Shown here piece after piece: positions 49,553-58,296 of a stretch of 64,000 bases of DNA. Every line of letters begins with the position of its first letter. Within the stretch, counting starts at the first letter, position 1. Source of the DNA: JABFRG01 sp038210445 (lineage in GTDB: Bacteria; Myxococcota_A; Polyangia; Polyangiales; Polyangiaceae); NCBI GenBank assembly GCA_038210445.1, contig JBBQWQ010000005.1, positions 146,131 through 210,130 on the forward strand. The letters are read 5' to 3'. A program made the translations under genes and the position numbers. The notes under the pieces were generated by a model. The model was not told where the DNA came from. It saw nothing but the letters and a program-made list of their open reading frames with translations, and did no database searches.

Positions 49553-50227
49553 ATGAGTACGACGAAGCCCCGCCCCTACGACGACGCTCCCCGCCTGCCT
49601 GGCGCCTCTGGTCCCCTTCGCGTGGCCGCTGCCGAACCCTCGACGACCGCCTACAGCCTGGACAAGGTCGACGTACGGTCGCTGGTGCAGGGCCAGACCT
49701 TCGAGCTCGAGGTGGGCCCCGGCCGCGGAGGCTTCATGTTCGAGCGCGCCGACGCCGAGCCGAGCGCCGGTCTGATTGGCCTCGAGGTGCGCCGCAAGTG
49801 GGCGGCCATCGTCGACGGGCGCCTGCAGAAGCGTGGCTACGGCGCGCGCGCGAGGGTCTTCGCCGAAGACGCCAAGGTCGCGCTCCCCCGGCTCTCGCCG
49901 GATGGCGTGCTCGAGCGGGCCTACCTGCATTTTCCCGATCCGTGGTGGAAGAAGCGCCACACCAAGCGCCTGGTGATGGGCGACGTGTTCTTGAGCGAGA
50001 TGGCGCGGCTCATTCGGCCCGGGGGCCAGCTGTACATCCAGACCGACGTCGAAGAGCGCGCCGTCCAGTACGAAGAGCACGTCGCGACATGCGTGCATTT
50101 TGCACCGAGTGGAGAAGGCGGCACCGCCCGCATTGCCGAGAACCCCTACGGCGCGCGGAGCCCGCGCGAGCACCGCGCCATCGCCGACGGCCTTCCGGTG
50201 TTCCGGCTCCTCTATCGCCGGGTCTAG
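49553..50227 (+). CDS. trmB: tRNA (guanine-N7-)-methyltransferase
   Basis: Methylates N7 of G46 in the variable loop of tRNA using SAM. From the chosen ATG at 49553 it is 224 residues. The SAM motif is FELEVGPGRGGFM and the family signature is HFPDPWWKKRHTKRLV, followed by GGQLYIQTDVEERA. A longer N-terminus (MRGRGMVRAV) is possible but not needed. It faces away from the minus-strand barrel gene and converges on the first Ser/Thr kinase. Confidence 0.95.
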   Translation: MSTTKPRPYDDAPRLPGASGPLRVAAAEPSTTAYSLDKVDVRSLVQGQTFELEVGPGRGGFMFERADAEPSAGLIGLEVRRKWAAIVDGRLQKRGYGARARVFAEDAKVALPRLSPDGVLERAYLHFPDPWWKKRHTKRLVMGDVFLSEMARLIRPGGQLYIQTDVEERAVQYEEHVATCVHFAPSGEGGTARIAENPYGARSPREHRAIADGLPVFRLLYRRV

Positions 50228-50236
50228 GAGACTGGT

Positions 50237-51556
50237 TCAGAAGCCCGGATTGGTGGCGACGCCGCTCTTGGGCGGCCGGAACCCTGTCGACCGAGCGAGC
50301 TGCGTTGGCGGCGTTGGCGGCGTTGGCGGCGTTGGCTGCGCTGCCGCGGAGGTCGAGCGCGCTGCGGCGGTGGCCAGTACCATCGCGCGCACCTCGTGCG
50401 CCGCGGCTACGATGGGGGCCGCGCGCAGAGAGCCGGTGTCGGTCCGGCCGCCCAAAGAGAACGCGCCGATCACCAACGCGACCATCACCATGAACGCTAT
50501 CGCGCTCAAGCCGAGCGCGCCCCGGCGGACCGGCGCTCGTATCGCCAACGTCTGCGGCGCCGGCGGCTCGGCCAGGTCGCCAGCGGCCGGCTGACGCTCC
50601 TTGGCGAGCGCTACTCCGTCCACCGATGCAGGGGGCGATCGAGAGGGCGGCGGGGCGCTCGGCGCGGGCGAAGGCAAGGATAGCACCGTCACCGGAACGC
50701 GCCGCAGCGAAGCCGCGAGCTCCTCCGGCGACAAGGCCACCGCGTCTTGCAGCGCCCGCGAGAATGCACGCGCCGACGTGTACCGCTCCGCCGGCCGCTT
50801 GCAGAGCGCCAACTCGAGCGCGGCCCATAGCTGCGCGTCGATCTCGGGGGGCTTCTTCAGCCGGCGCTCGAGGATGGCCACCAAGGTCCCGTTGATGGAG
50901 TCGGCGGCAAACGGGGCACACCCGGTAAGGCTCTCGTACACCATCACGGCGCATGCGAAGACGTCGCTGCGTTCGTCGATCGGCTTCCCGCTGATCTGCT
51001 CGGGGGACATGTACTGCGGCGTTCCCACCAAGATGCCTTCACGGGTGATGGGGCTCGTGCGGGTCGCAGCCTTGGCAATTCCGAAGTCCAGGACCTTGGG
51101 AATGAGCATGCCATCGGACTCGACCGCCAAGAGAATGTTCGACGGCTTCACGTCGCGATGCACGAATCCCTTTTCGTGCGCGTGGGTGAGCCCATCGAGC
51201 ACCCCCTGCGCCACCGCTACCGTTGCGCGCGCCGATAGGCGCCCTTGGGCGGTGAGCACTTGATCGAGGGTTTGCCCCCGCAGTCGCTCCATGACGAGCA
51301 CCAAGGCGCCCGAGGGGTCCTCCACCAGATCGAACACGCGGACCACGTTCCGATGCATGAGTAGCGCCCCGATGCGGGCCTCTTGCCGGAAACGCAGGCC
51401 CGACTCTTCGTCGTGGCCGACCGGCAGCACCTTGATGGCCACCTCGGCGCCGGTGGCCTCGTTCCGCGCCGCCCACACGTGGCCCATTCCACCGCTGCCG
51501 ATGGCGGCTTCCAGGCGATACTTGCCGAGGCGAGTCCCCGGGCCTAGCGTCGTCAT
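50237..51556 (-). CDS. Ser/Thr protein kinase with one TM segment
   Basis: A 439-residue Hanks-type kinase. The N-terminal kinase domain has Gly loop AIGSGGMGHVWAARNE, catalytic Lys42, HRDVKPSN with the catalytic Asp near 135, and DFG at 157-159. A single hydrophobic helix (GLSAIAFMVMVALVIGAFSL) near 365-385 and a short Pro/Thr tail encoded by a 9-base repeat follow. An extended start at 51661 would add 35 residues lacking kinase features, so 51556 is preferred. Tandem with the next kinase. Confidence 0.9.
   Translation of the reverse strand: MTTLGPGTRLGKYRLEAAIGSGGMGHVWAARNEATGAEVAIKVLPVGHDEESGLRFRQEARIGALLMHRNVVRVFDLVEDPSGALVLVMERLRGQTLDQVLTAQGRLSARATVAVAQGVLDGLTHAHEKGFVHRDVKPSNILLAVESDGMLIPKVLDFGIAKAATRTSPITREGILVGTPQYMSPEQISGKPIDERSDVFACAVMVYESLTGCAPFAADSINGTLVAILERRLKKPPEIDAQLWAALELALCKRPAERYTSARAFSRALQDAVALSPEELAASLRRVPVTVLSLPSPAPSAPPPSRSPPASVDGVALAKERQPAAGDLAEPPAPQTLAIRAPVRRGALGLSAIAFMVMVALVIGAFSLGGRTDTGSLRAAPIVAAAHEVRAMVLATAAARSTSAAAQPTPPTPPTPPTQLARSTGFRPPKSGVATNPGF
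50302..50337. repeat. GCGTTGGCG tandem repeat in kinase tail
   Basis: Four tandem copies of the nine-base unit (50302-50310, 50311-50319, 50320-50328, 50329-50337; the last differs by one base). It encodes the TPPTPPTPPT segment of the kinase C-terminus, so slippage would vary tail length without breaking the frame. Confidence 0.8.
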
Positions 51557-51692
51557 CGCGGGGCCTCTTGTTCGATGCGCGCACCCATCGCGAAGGAGAA
51601 CGGTCGCGCTCCGTACGACGATCAGCGAAAAGCAAACCAGGCGCGCATTTTGCGCCCCCATTCACCGCCATCCATCCGCGGTGTAGGCGCAG

Positions 51693-53039
51693 CTATCGCG
51701 GCGTGTAGTCCACGCGCGCAACGCGCCCTGTGCGCTCCGCGTGGCCGACGGCGACGGCGCCGCGGGGCGCATCATCGACAGTGCGCGCCGTGGCTTGCGC
51801 GAGTGGCTGCCCCGCGCGCTCCCCTTCGCGATCGACGGAGCGCCCGGGAGACATGTGCACCGCCAGCACCGCGCCGCCCATTCCTGCCAGGAGCGCGCCG
51901 GCCGCGATGGCCCAGGCCAGGGGCCGCGCGGGTTTGGGCGTCGCGTGCGAGGCCAGCGGCTCACGGGCGACGACCACCGAGGGCAGCGTGCGTGGGCCGC
52001 CGCCGCCGGTCCACCGTTCTTCGGTCGCCGGCGCTTCCGCGTGAGGCTGTGCGTCGTGGCTCGCCCGCGCGCGGCTGTCGTCTTCTGCGCGCGCGCCGAG
52101 CGCCCGGAGGCCGGGCGGTAAAAATGCGCCGGGAGGCGTGGAAACGAAGCGCGGGGGGAGCGCCGCCGTGGGGACAGCCACGGGAATTCGCTGGAGCGAG
52201 GCTGCGAGCTCCTCGGCGCTCGCGTCCATGGCGTCTTGTAGCGCGAGCGAGAAGGCGCGCGCGGTCGGATACCGATCGTTCGCGCTCCGGGCCAGCGCCC
52301 GCTCCAGCACCGCCCACAGGTTGGGCGCAACCTCGGGTGGACGTTTCAGCGGTCGGTACAAGATTGCCGCCAGCGCGCCGCTGAGGGTGTCGGACGCGAA
52401 GGGGCAACGCCCGGTCAGGGCCTCGTAGAGCAGCGTGCCCGCAGCGAACACGTCGCTCCGGCCGTCCACGTCCTTGCCCTTGATCTGCTCCGGCGACATG
52501 TACTCTGGCGTTCCTACCAAGGTGCCCACCTCGTCGCTGGGCTCCTTTGCGACGGGCCTGGCGATACCGAAATCGAGCAGCTTCGGGATCATCACGCCGT
52601 CGGACTCGATGGAGAGCAGTACGTTCGACGGCTTCACGTCACGGTGCACGAAACCTTGCTCGTGGGCGTGAGTGAGCGCTGCCAGCACCCCCATGACCAC
52701 CGCCACCGCCGAGCGCGGGCTCAGTCGCTCCTGTTCGTCGAGCACGCGGTTCAGTGTCTCGCCGCGCAGGCGCTCCATGACCAGCATCATGCCGCCCGAC
52801 ACGTCGTCCACCAGATCGAACACCCGGACGATGTTCCGATGCGCCAGCCAGGCGCCGATGCGCGCCTCCTGACGAAAGCGCCGCGCTGCGAGGGAGCCGG
52901 CCTCCGCCACCAGCACCTTCCCTGCGACCATGGCCCCGGTGGTCTCGTTCCGAGCCGCCCACACGAAGCCGTTTCCGCCGGAGCCAATAGGCCGCTCCAG
53001 ACGAAATTTCCCAACCCTGGTTCCCACTTCGATGTTCAT
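51693..53039 (-). CDS. Second Ser/Thr protein kinase, tandem paralogue
   Basis: A 448-residue kinase. The Gly loop IGSGGNGFVWAARNE, catalytic Lys41, HRDVKPSNVLL near 132-140 and DFGIARPV match the preceding kinase, with a shared downstream segment (SDVFAAGTLLYEALTGRCPF against SDVFACAVMVYESLTGCAPF). A C-terminal hydrophobic helix (PLAWAIAAGALLAGMGGAV) and an Ala-rich tail follow. The pair arose by duplication and is separated by 136 bases. A short palindrome lies 19 bases before its start. Confidence 0.9.
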   Translation of the reverse strand: MNIEVGTRVGKFRLERPIGSGGNGFVWAARNETTGAMVAGKVLVAEAGSLAARRFRQEARIGAWLAHRNIVRVFDLVDDVSGGMMLVMERLRGETLNRVLDEQERLSPRSAVAVVMGVLAALTHAHEQGFVHRDVKPSNVLLSIESDGVMIPKLLDFGIARPVAKEPSDEVGTLVGTPEYMSPEQIKGKDVDGRSDVFAAGTLLYEALTGRCPFASDTLSGALAAILYRPLKRPPEVAPNLWAVLERALARSANDRYPTARAFSLALQDAMDASAEELAASLQRIPVAVPTAALPPRFVSTPPGAFLPPGLRALGARAEDDSRARASHDAQPHAEAPATEERWTGGGGPRTLPSVVVAREPLASHATPKPARPLAWAIAAGALLAGMGGAVLAVHMSPGRSVDREGERAGQPLAQATARTVDDAPRGAVAVGHAERTGRVARVDYTPR

Positions 53040-53470
53040 TTATTTCCCCGTGCTCCTGTCCGTCCCCCGACGGACCCCCTGTGCCCCGTATCCTCCCTGA
53101 CCCCACGGTCGAACGTACCCGGGCCGCGGGCAATCGGATCGCGATTCTTTTCGCCGGGCGACGATCGCGCGGTCTCTCTACGCGCGTGTGCGCGGTCGCC
53201 TCACCTGAATGCGCCGCTGCGTGCGCCACAATCGCTCGACTTTGCAGGTACATAGCCAGCCCGCGCCAAAGTTGCGCCGACGCGGATTCTGCACATCGCT
53301 CCCGCGTGCCACCGGGCGGCGGCCCCGCTTGATGTGCAGTGTGCACGCACTTGGTCTGGGGGAGCCTCAAGGTTCGTCGGCGTCGACCGTTCGCCCGCAG
53401 TGGAACCACCACGACCGCGCGTCTTCGTTCCCGCGCGAGGTCCGTTCGGTGATCGCCAGAGGTTTGTCGC
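53040..53470. other. Gene-free stretch before the protease gene
   Basis: Divergent region of about 430 bases. I find one perfect hairpin (GTCCGTC-CCCC-GACGGAC at 53058-53075) close to the kinase start and no gene. It probably holds both promoters. Confidence 0.4.
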
Positions 53471-54604
53471 ATGCACGGATGGTCTCGCACCGCGGTCCTC
53501 TTCATTGTGGGAGCCTCCGCGCTCTCCTCGGCGCTGCATTGCGCTTCGCCGCTGCCTTCGCCGGCTCCTGGCTCGGTGGGGGCCAGCATTGCGCCGATCA
53601 TCGGCGGCGTTCCTGCGACCGAGTACGGCGAGGCGGCCACGCTCACCATGCACAAGCCAGGCATCGTGGGGTACTGCTCCGCCACCGTCATCGCCCCGCG
53701 GGTGGTGCTCACCGCGGGTCACTGCGTCGACTCCTTCGTCTCCTGGGACGTGTATGTGGGAACCGAGTCGCGCGCAGCCGAGGGCGCCGAGACCTTCGAT
53801 TGGAACGAGGGCGGCGCCACTACCGTGAACCCCAATCATCACGACATCGGCCTCGTGTACCTGACTGAGCCCATCCTGCTCCCGGCCTATCCCACGCTGG
53901 CCACCGCGCAGGTGCCGAATGGAACGCGCGTGGTGAACGTGGGCCGCGTCCAGGATGGCACCCTCACCGATGCGCTCTACATGGCGCCGGTGGCGGTGGA
54001 AGATGCGGCCCCCATTGGCTTTCCGTTCGACTACACCTCGGCGGACATCATCCAGTCGGGCGACTCCGGGGGTCCTGCCTTTCGTGAGGGCACCCACGAG
54101 ATCGTCGCCGTCAATTCTGGCGCCAACGCCACCCTGCAGGTGCTCGCGCGGGTCGACCTCCTCACGACGTGGATCCGCGATCGGGTGGCGGCGCATGCGG
54201 TGACATCCGGTGGGTCGAGCGCCAGCAGCTCGGGCGGCGCTTCCAGCTCGAGCAGCTCCAGCAGTTCGAGCAGCTCCGGCGGACCCAGCGAGGTCGAGCC
54301 CAACGACGTTCAAGCTTCGGCGCAGCCGCTGCTCACCTCTGTCTCCGGGGCGCTCACCGGTTCAGCCGACATCGACTGGTACGTGTTTGCGGCGCCGGTG
54401 GGCACCAGCCAGCTTCGCTTGACGGCCGACGCCGACGCCACCTTCGACATCGGATTCGTAGCCGACACCCGCTGCCTCTTCGCGCTCTGGCGGCAAACGG
54501 CGGCCCGCATCACGGTGCGCGGCGGAGAGACGCGCCTGTGCCTAAAGCTCTCTTCGGCTGCGCACACCGACCAGAGCTACACGCTCTCCGCCACCAGCGA
54601 TTGA
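53471..54604 (+). CDS. Secreted trypsin-like serine protease with PPC-like tail
   Basis: A 377-residue secreted protein. The trypsin triad is visible: His in VVLTAGHCVD, Asp in NHHDIGLVYL, Ser in QSGDSGGPAF; IIGGVPATEY matches the mature N-terminus, so it is made as a zymogen. A poly-Ser linker (SSSSSSSSSSSSSGG) leads to a PPC-like C-terminal beta-domain (EVEPNDVQASAQPL, ADIDWYVFAAPVGTS). Probably extracellular and predation-related in a myxobacterium, by family and lifestyle. Confidence 0.9.
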   Translation: MHGWSRTAVLFIVGASALSSALHCASPLPSPAPGSVGASIAPIIGGVPATEYGEAATLTMHKPGIVGYCSATVIAPRVVLTAGHCVDSFVSWDVYVGTESRAAEGAETFDWNEGGATTVNPNHHDIGLVYLTEPILLPAYPTLATAQVPNGTRVVNVGRVQDGTLTDALYMAPVAVEDAAPIGFPFDYTSADIIQSGDSGGPAFREGTHEIVAVNSGANATLQVLARVDLLTTWIRDRVAAHAVTSGGSSASSSGGASSSSSSSSSSSSGGPSEVEPNDVQASAQPLLTSVSGALTGSADIDWYVFAAPVGTSQLRLTADADATFDIGFVADTRCLFALWRQTAARITVRGGETRLCLKLSSAAHTDQSYTLSATSD

Positions 54605-54612
54605 CCGACCGC

Positions 54613-56643
54613 TTAGAGCGCGAAGCGAAAGCGGACTGTTTCGTCCGCCTTGATGGAAATAGATGCGTTCTGCACCTTTCCGTCTTCGGTGGTGCAGGTG
54701 ATGCGGTGCGAGCCCGAGGGTAGGTCGAGCCCCGCCACCGGCGTGGGCCCACGCGAAACGCCGTCGACGCTCACATTGCACCAGCCGCCGGAGGCGCCCA
54801 CGTTCAGCTTGCCGGCACCCGTGGGCCTGGGCGGTTGGCTGGGAACGGCGCTGGGAGCGGTGCCGGGAACGCCCGGCGGCTTGGCGCTTCCGGAGGCCAC
54901 CGCGCCGCTCGACTTCTTCAGCTCCACGTCGCGGTGCAGCGTCTCGAAGGGGCCCCCCTTCAGCTGCTCCCGATGCTCTTCGTAGCCGGGTGCGCGCACC
55001 ACCAGCTCGTGCTCACCCGATGCCAAGCCGGTGGCGTGGCCGCCTTCCACCAGGTGTCCGTCGATCTCCACCTCCGCCCCCGCGGGCTTGGTCTTCACCT
55101 CCACCACCATGTGGCCGGCCTCGAGCGTTACGCGCACGCGGGTCTCGGCGGCGTCGAGCGACACCGTCTGCTTGGCGGGCTCGAAGCCGTCCTTGGTGAT
55201 GCGGAGGTCGATCTTTCCTCCGCCGGGGAGGTTGGCGATGGTGGCCGGTGTCACTTCGCTCCGCATCTCGCCGTTGAGCCAGATGGTCGCGCCCGGGGGA
55301 TCGCTGTCGAGCGCCAGCGCCGCCACCGGAGGCACCAGCACCTGCGCGGGCTTGGGCTTGTGCAATACCTTCCAAGCGCCGAGCCCCGCTCCCAGGAGCA
55401 CCACCAGCGAGGCGAGGGCGCCGGCCACCAGCAATCGTTGGCGTTTGCGCTCTTGAATCGGCGCTGCCTGCACCTCGGTGACGGTGCGCGCAGCGGCTGG
55501 CGTGCTGATGGTGGTGGAGCGCGGAGGATCGGTCGCCGGTCTCGCCGGAGGCGGGTTCGACCCCCAGTCGTGCGACGACTTGCGCAGCTGCGCGACCATG
55601 TCTTTGTCGGCCACCTCGCGCGCCAGATCGTCGGCGAAGAGCCCTCGCATGAACTCCGAGAGCGCCACATTGCTGGCGTCGATGCGCTCGTCGCGCGCGA
55701 AGTTCTGGAGCGCCGCCTGCATCTCGCGGGCGTTCTGGTATCGCTGGTCGCGGTTCTTCTCGAGCGCGCGCAGCACGATGGCTTCCAGCGCTGGCGGGTA
55801 GCCCTCACGAAGGTCGGACGGGCGCGGATAGTCGCTCTCGCAGATGAGGCGCATGGTGTCGTATTCACTCGAGCCCTTGAACAGGCGCTTGCCGGTGGTC
55901 AGCTCGAAGAGAATGATGCCGGCCGAGAAAATGTCGCTCCGCGAGTCGACCTGGTCGCCGCGCGCTTGCTCCGGCGACATGTACGGAATTTTTCCCTTGA
56001 GCTTGCCGGCCTCGGTGGCGTCTTGGTTGGGGGCGTCGCTCTTGGCGATGCCGAAGTCGACGATCTTGACGTCGCCCTCGAAGGTGACGACCACGTTCTG
56101 CGGAGAGATGTCGCGGTGCACGATGTTGAGCGGCGTTCCGTCGATGTCGTGCTTGGCGTGGGCATAGGCCAGGCCTGCAGAGATACCCAGGGCGATCTCC
56201 ACCGCGTGGGCCAGCGGGAACTCGCTCCGCCCGACCTTCTTCATCTGCCGGACGATGCCGCGGATGTCGTCGCCGTGAACGTGCTCCATCGCGATGAAGT
56301 ACGTGCCGTCGACTTCGCCAACGTCGAAGGTTTGCACGATGTTGGGGTGCGAGAGGGTGGCGGCTACCCGCGCCTCTGAGAGCAGCATGTCGACGAAGCT
56401 GCCGTCGTGGTGCATCTCCGGGAGAATGCGCTTGATGACCACGACCTTCTCGAAGCCCGCCATGCTCCGCTGAATGGCGAGATAGAGCTCGGCCATTCCG
56501 CCCTTCGCCAGTTTTCGGACAAGCGTGTACTTGCCGAACTGCCTGGGTAGCTCGGGGGAGTTGGCGTCCGCCTGAGGCGTGCGCCAAGTTCCAGAGGGGT
56601 TGGAGGGTGCGGAAGGGGGAGACATGCGCCCGACCGATCGCAC
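54613..56643 (-). CDS. Ser/Thr kinase with a membrane anchor and PEGA repeats
   Basis: A 676-residue kinase. Catalytic Lys71, the HRDISPQN loop at about 176-183 and DFG at 196-198 place it with the myxobacterial branch in which Lys of HRDxKPxN is Ser. After a juxtamembrane region comes one helix (LLVAGALASLVVLLGAGLGA), then extracytoplasmic PEGA-like modules (LALDSDPPGATIWLNGEMRS, VEVKTKPAGAEVEIDGHLVE, GWCNVSVDGVSRGPTP) that bind polysaccharides. Likely an envelope-stress or ligand-sensing kinase. ATG at 56643 or 56625; the later one gives MSPPSAPSNP. Confidence 0.9.
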   Translation of the reverse strand: MRSVGRMSPPSAPSNPSGTWRTPQADANSPELPRQFGKYTLVRKLAKGGMAELYLAIQRSMAGFEKVVVIKRILPEMHHDGSFVDMLLSEARVAATLSHPNIVQTFDVGEVDGTYFIAMEHVHGDDIRGIVRQMKKVGRSEFPLAHAVEIALGISAGLAYAHAKHDIDGTPLNIVHRDISPQNVVVTFEGDVKIVDFGIAKSDAPNQDATEAGKLKGKIPYMSPEQARGDQVDSRSDIFSAGIILFELTTGKRLFKGSSEYDTMRLICESDYPRPSDLREGYPPALEAIVLRALEKNRDQRYQNAREMQAALQNFARDERIDASNVALSEFMRGLFADDLAREVADKDMVAQLRKSSHDWGSNPPPARPATDPPRSTTISTPAAARTVTEVQAAPIQERKRQRLLVAGALASLVVLLGAGLGAWKVLHKPKPAQVLVPPVAALALDSDPPGATIWLNGEMRSEVTPATIANLPGGGKIDLRITKDGFEPAKQTVSLDAAETRVRVTLEAGHMVVEVKTKPAGAEVEIDGHLVEGGHATGLASGEHELVVRAPGYEEHREQLKGGPFETLHRDVELKKSSGAVASGSAKPPGVPGTAPSAVPSQPPRPTGAGKLNVGASGGWCNVSVDGVSRGPTPVAGLDLPSGSHRITCTTEDGKVQNASISIKADETVRFRFAL

Positions 56644-57046
56644 AGCCTAGTGTGGTGGCATGTCTGCGTCAAACTCGCTTTCCGACGATCGACGGACGTG
56701 GATCACCGATGTACCGGCACGTCCGCTGTGGGGGAGGCGCGCACAGCAGAGCGCGGGCGCCGGCTGCGCCCTTGGCCCACGCGCGTGGTCACGTCGCATG
56801 GGCCGTCCCATCGAACGGCAAGCTCGCACGTGCTCCGCCCGAAGAAACGGAGCTTCCGCGTGGGCCTGTCTCTCGTCGGCGTGCCTCGAAACCAGGGCAC
56901 GCGACGGGTCCCGTGGGCTCGTCGAGGCTTTTGCCCGAGGTGCGAAACTTCTCACGCGGCGGGGCGTAGTCCCTGCGAACCCGATGCTGCTTGCTCTCAC
57001 CACGATGCCGCTTGAGAACCTCCCTGTTCCATGGTCCTTTGGGGCC
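56644..57046. other. Upstream region of the sigma factor gene
   Basis: The stretch between the kinase and the sigma factor codes in frame for a non-conserved extension of the latter, from which no domain can be read. It is best taken as a divergent promoter region. Confidence 0.4.
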
Positions 57047-57619
57047 ATGGTTGAGGACCGGCGGCCCGAGGACGTGGCGATGGATCGCTACGCCAGGGGC
57101 GACGAAGCCGCGCTCGCCATCGTGTACGACGCGGTCGCGCCCCGGCTGTACGGGTTTCTGGTGAAGCGCACCCGGAACGACAGCCTCGCCGAAGATCTGC
57201 TCCAGCTCACGTTCCTGCACATACACCGCGCCCGCGGCACCTTCGCCACCGGGTCGGCGGTGGCGCCCTGGGCCTTTGCCATCGCCCGGCGGCTGATGAT
57301 CGACGCCGCGCGCAGCCGCACCCGGGCGCGCCGTCACTTCGCCGAGACCTCGTCCGATGACGCGCCAGAGGTGCCGGATCTCTCTGGCGACGTGGAGCAG
57401 CACGCCGTGGCCCGGGAGCTGGGCGAGCGGGCGGCAGTGGAGCTGGCCAAGCTTCCCGACAACCAGCGGCAGGCCTTCGAGCTCGTCCGCATCGAAGGGC
57501 TCACCCTCGCGGAGGCGGCAGAGCTCTTGGGAACCACGGTGTCGGCCGTGAAGCTCCGCGCGCACCGAGCCTACAAGGCCCTCGGCATTGCCCTGGGCGA
57601 AGAAGTAGAGGAATCATGA
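57047..57619 (+). CDS. ECF-type RNA polymerase sigma factor
   Basis: A 190-residue sigma factor from ATG 57047. Region 2 reads MDRYARGDEAALAIVYDAVA through LAEDLLQLTFLHIHRARGTF, and region 4 is LAKLPDNQRQAFELVRIEGL with LTLAEAAELLGTTVSAVKLR. The start is tentative since in-frame ATGs exist at 57005 and 56984. It overlaps the DUF1109 gene by four bases, its probable membrane anti-sigma. Regulon unknown. Confidence 0.88.
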   Translation: MVEDRRPEDVAMDRYARGDEAALAIVYDAVAPRLYGFLVKRTRNDSLAEDLLQLTFLHIHRARGTFATGSAVAPWAFAIARRLMIDAARSRTRARRHFAETSSDDAPEVPDLSGDVEQHAVARELGERAAVELAKLPDNQRQAFELVRIEGLTLAEAAELLGTTVSAVKLRAHRAYKALGIALGEEVEES

Positions 57620-58284
57620 CGCAGCTTCCTCCGCACCTTCGAGCCAAAGTTCTCGGCGCGGCAAACGCTTCGCCGGCCGGGCCCACCCGCGACGTCTGGC
57701 AACGCAATGGGGTCATCGCAGTGGCCTTTGCCCATACGGTGAGCCTAGGAATTTTCTTCGCCGTGGGCGGCGTTCGTCCCGGCGAACGGCCCCTCGCGTA
57801 CATCGCTGGCGTGGCCTTGGGCTTCGCCGCGGTGACGCTGGTGACCGCTTACTTTTCGCTGCAGCGCGGGAGCTCCACGCTGGGCCGACCGGTTAGCGTC
57901 CTCGCCAGCATCGCTGCCGCAGGCCCGCTCCTCCTCGCGTTGGTCTCGGTGGCTGGGCGATTCGTTTGGCCCGAGTCACGTTTCGCAGACGACGACCGAA
58001 GCGATCTTCGCTGCGCCCTCTACGCAGGCCTCTTCGGCGTGGCGCCGCTCGCCGCGTTTCTCTGGTCGCGCCGCCACATTCCCTTCGTCCGCCCGTTCTG
58101 GGTCTCGGCCGCTGCCGGCGCCACCACCTTCGCCTTCGGCTCGCTCCTCATCACGCTCCGCTGCACCTGCGCCACGCTCGACCACATGATGCTCGGCCAC
58201 GTGGTTCCGGTCGCCCTCTTCGGCGCCCTCGGTGGCCTCCTTGGCGCGCGAATCCTCGGTACCGGCGTCGCCGCATCCAAGTAG
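57616..58284 (+). CDS. DUF1109/NrsF-type anti-sigma membrane protein
   Basis: A 222-residue protein predicted to hold six membrane helices (VIAVAFAHTVSLGIFFAVGG, LAYIAGVALGFAAVTLVTAY, SVLASIAAAGPLLLALVSVA, ALYAGLFGVAPLAAFLWS, SAAAGATTFAFGSLLI, VVPVALFGALGGLLGARI) with Cys in CTCATLDHMM and a His, as in the DUF1109/NrsF family whose members hold an ECF factor at the membrane. Start ATG overlaps the sigma-factor stop. It converges on the gene ending at 58297. Confidence 0.8.
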   Translation: MTQLPPHLRAKVLGAANASPAGPTRDVWQRNGVIAVAFAHTVSLGIFFAVGGVRPGERPLAYIAGVALGFAAVTLVTAYFSLQRGSSTLGRPVSVLASIAAAGPLLLALVSVAGRFVWPESRFADDDRSDLRCALYAGLFGVAPLAAFLWSRRHIPFVRPFWVSAAAGATTFAFGSLLITLRCTCATLDHMMLGHVVPVALFGALGGLLGARILGTGVAASK

Positions 58285-58296
58285 TCGGGCGAACCG

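Noticed and set aside
53040..53470. Small genes in the kinase/protease gap
   Set aside because: Only short frames of shadow composition; no ribosome site or signal.
56660..57046. Extended N-terminus of the ECF sigma factor
   Set aside because: No conservation expected before region 2; the start at 57047 matches normal length.
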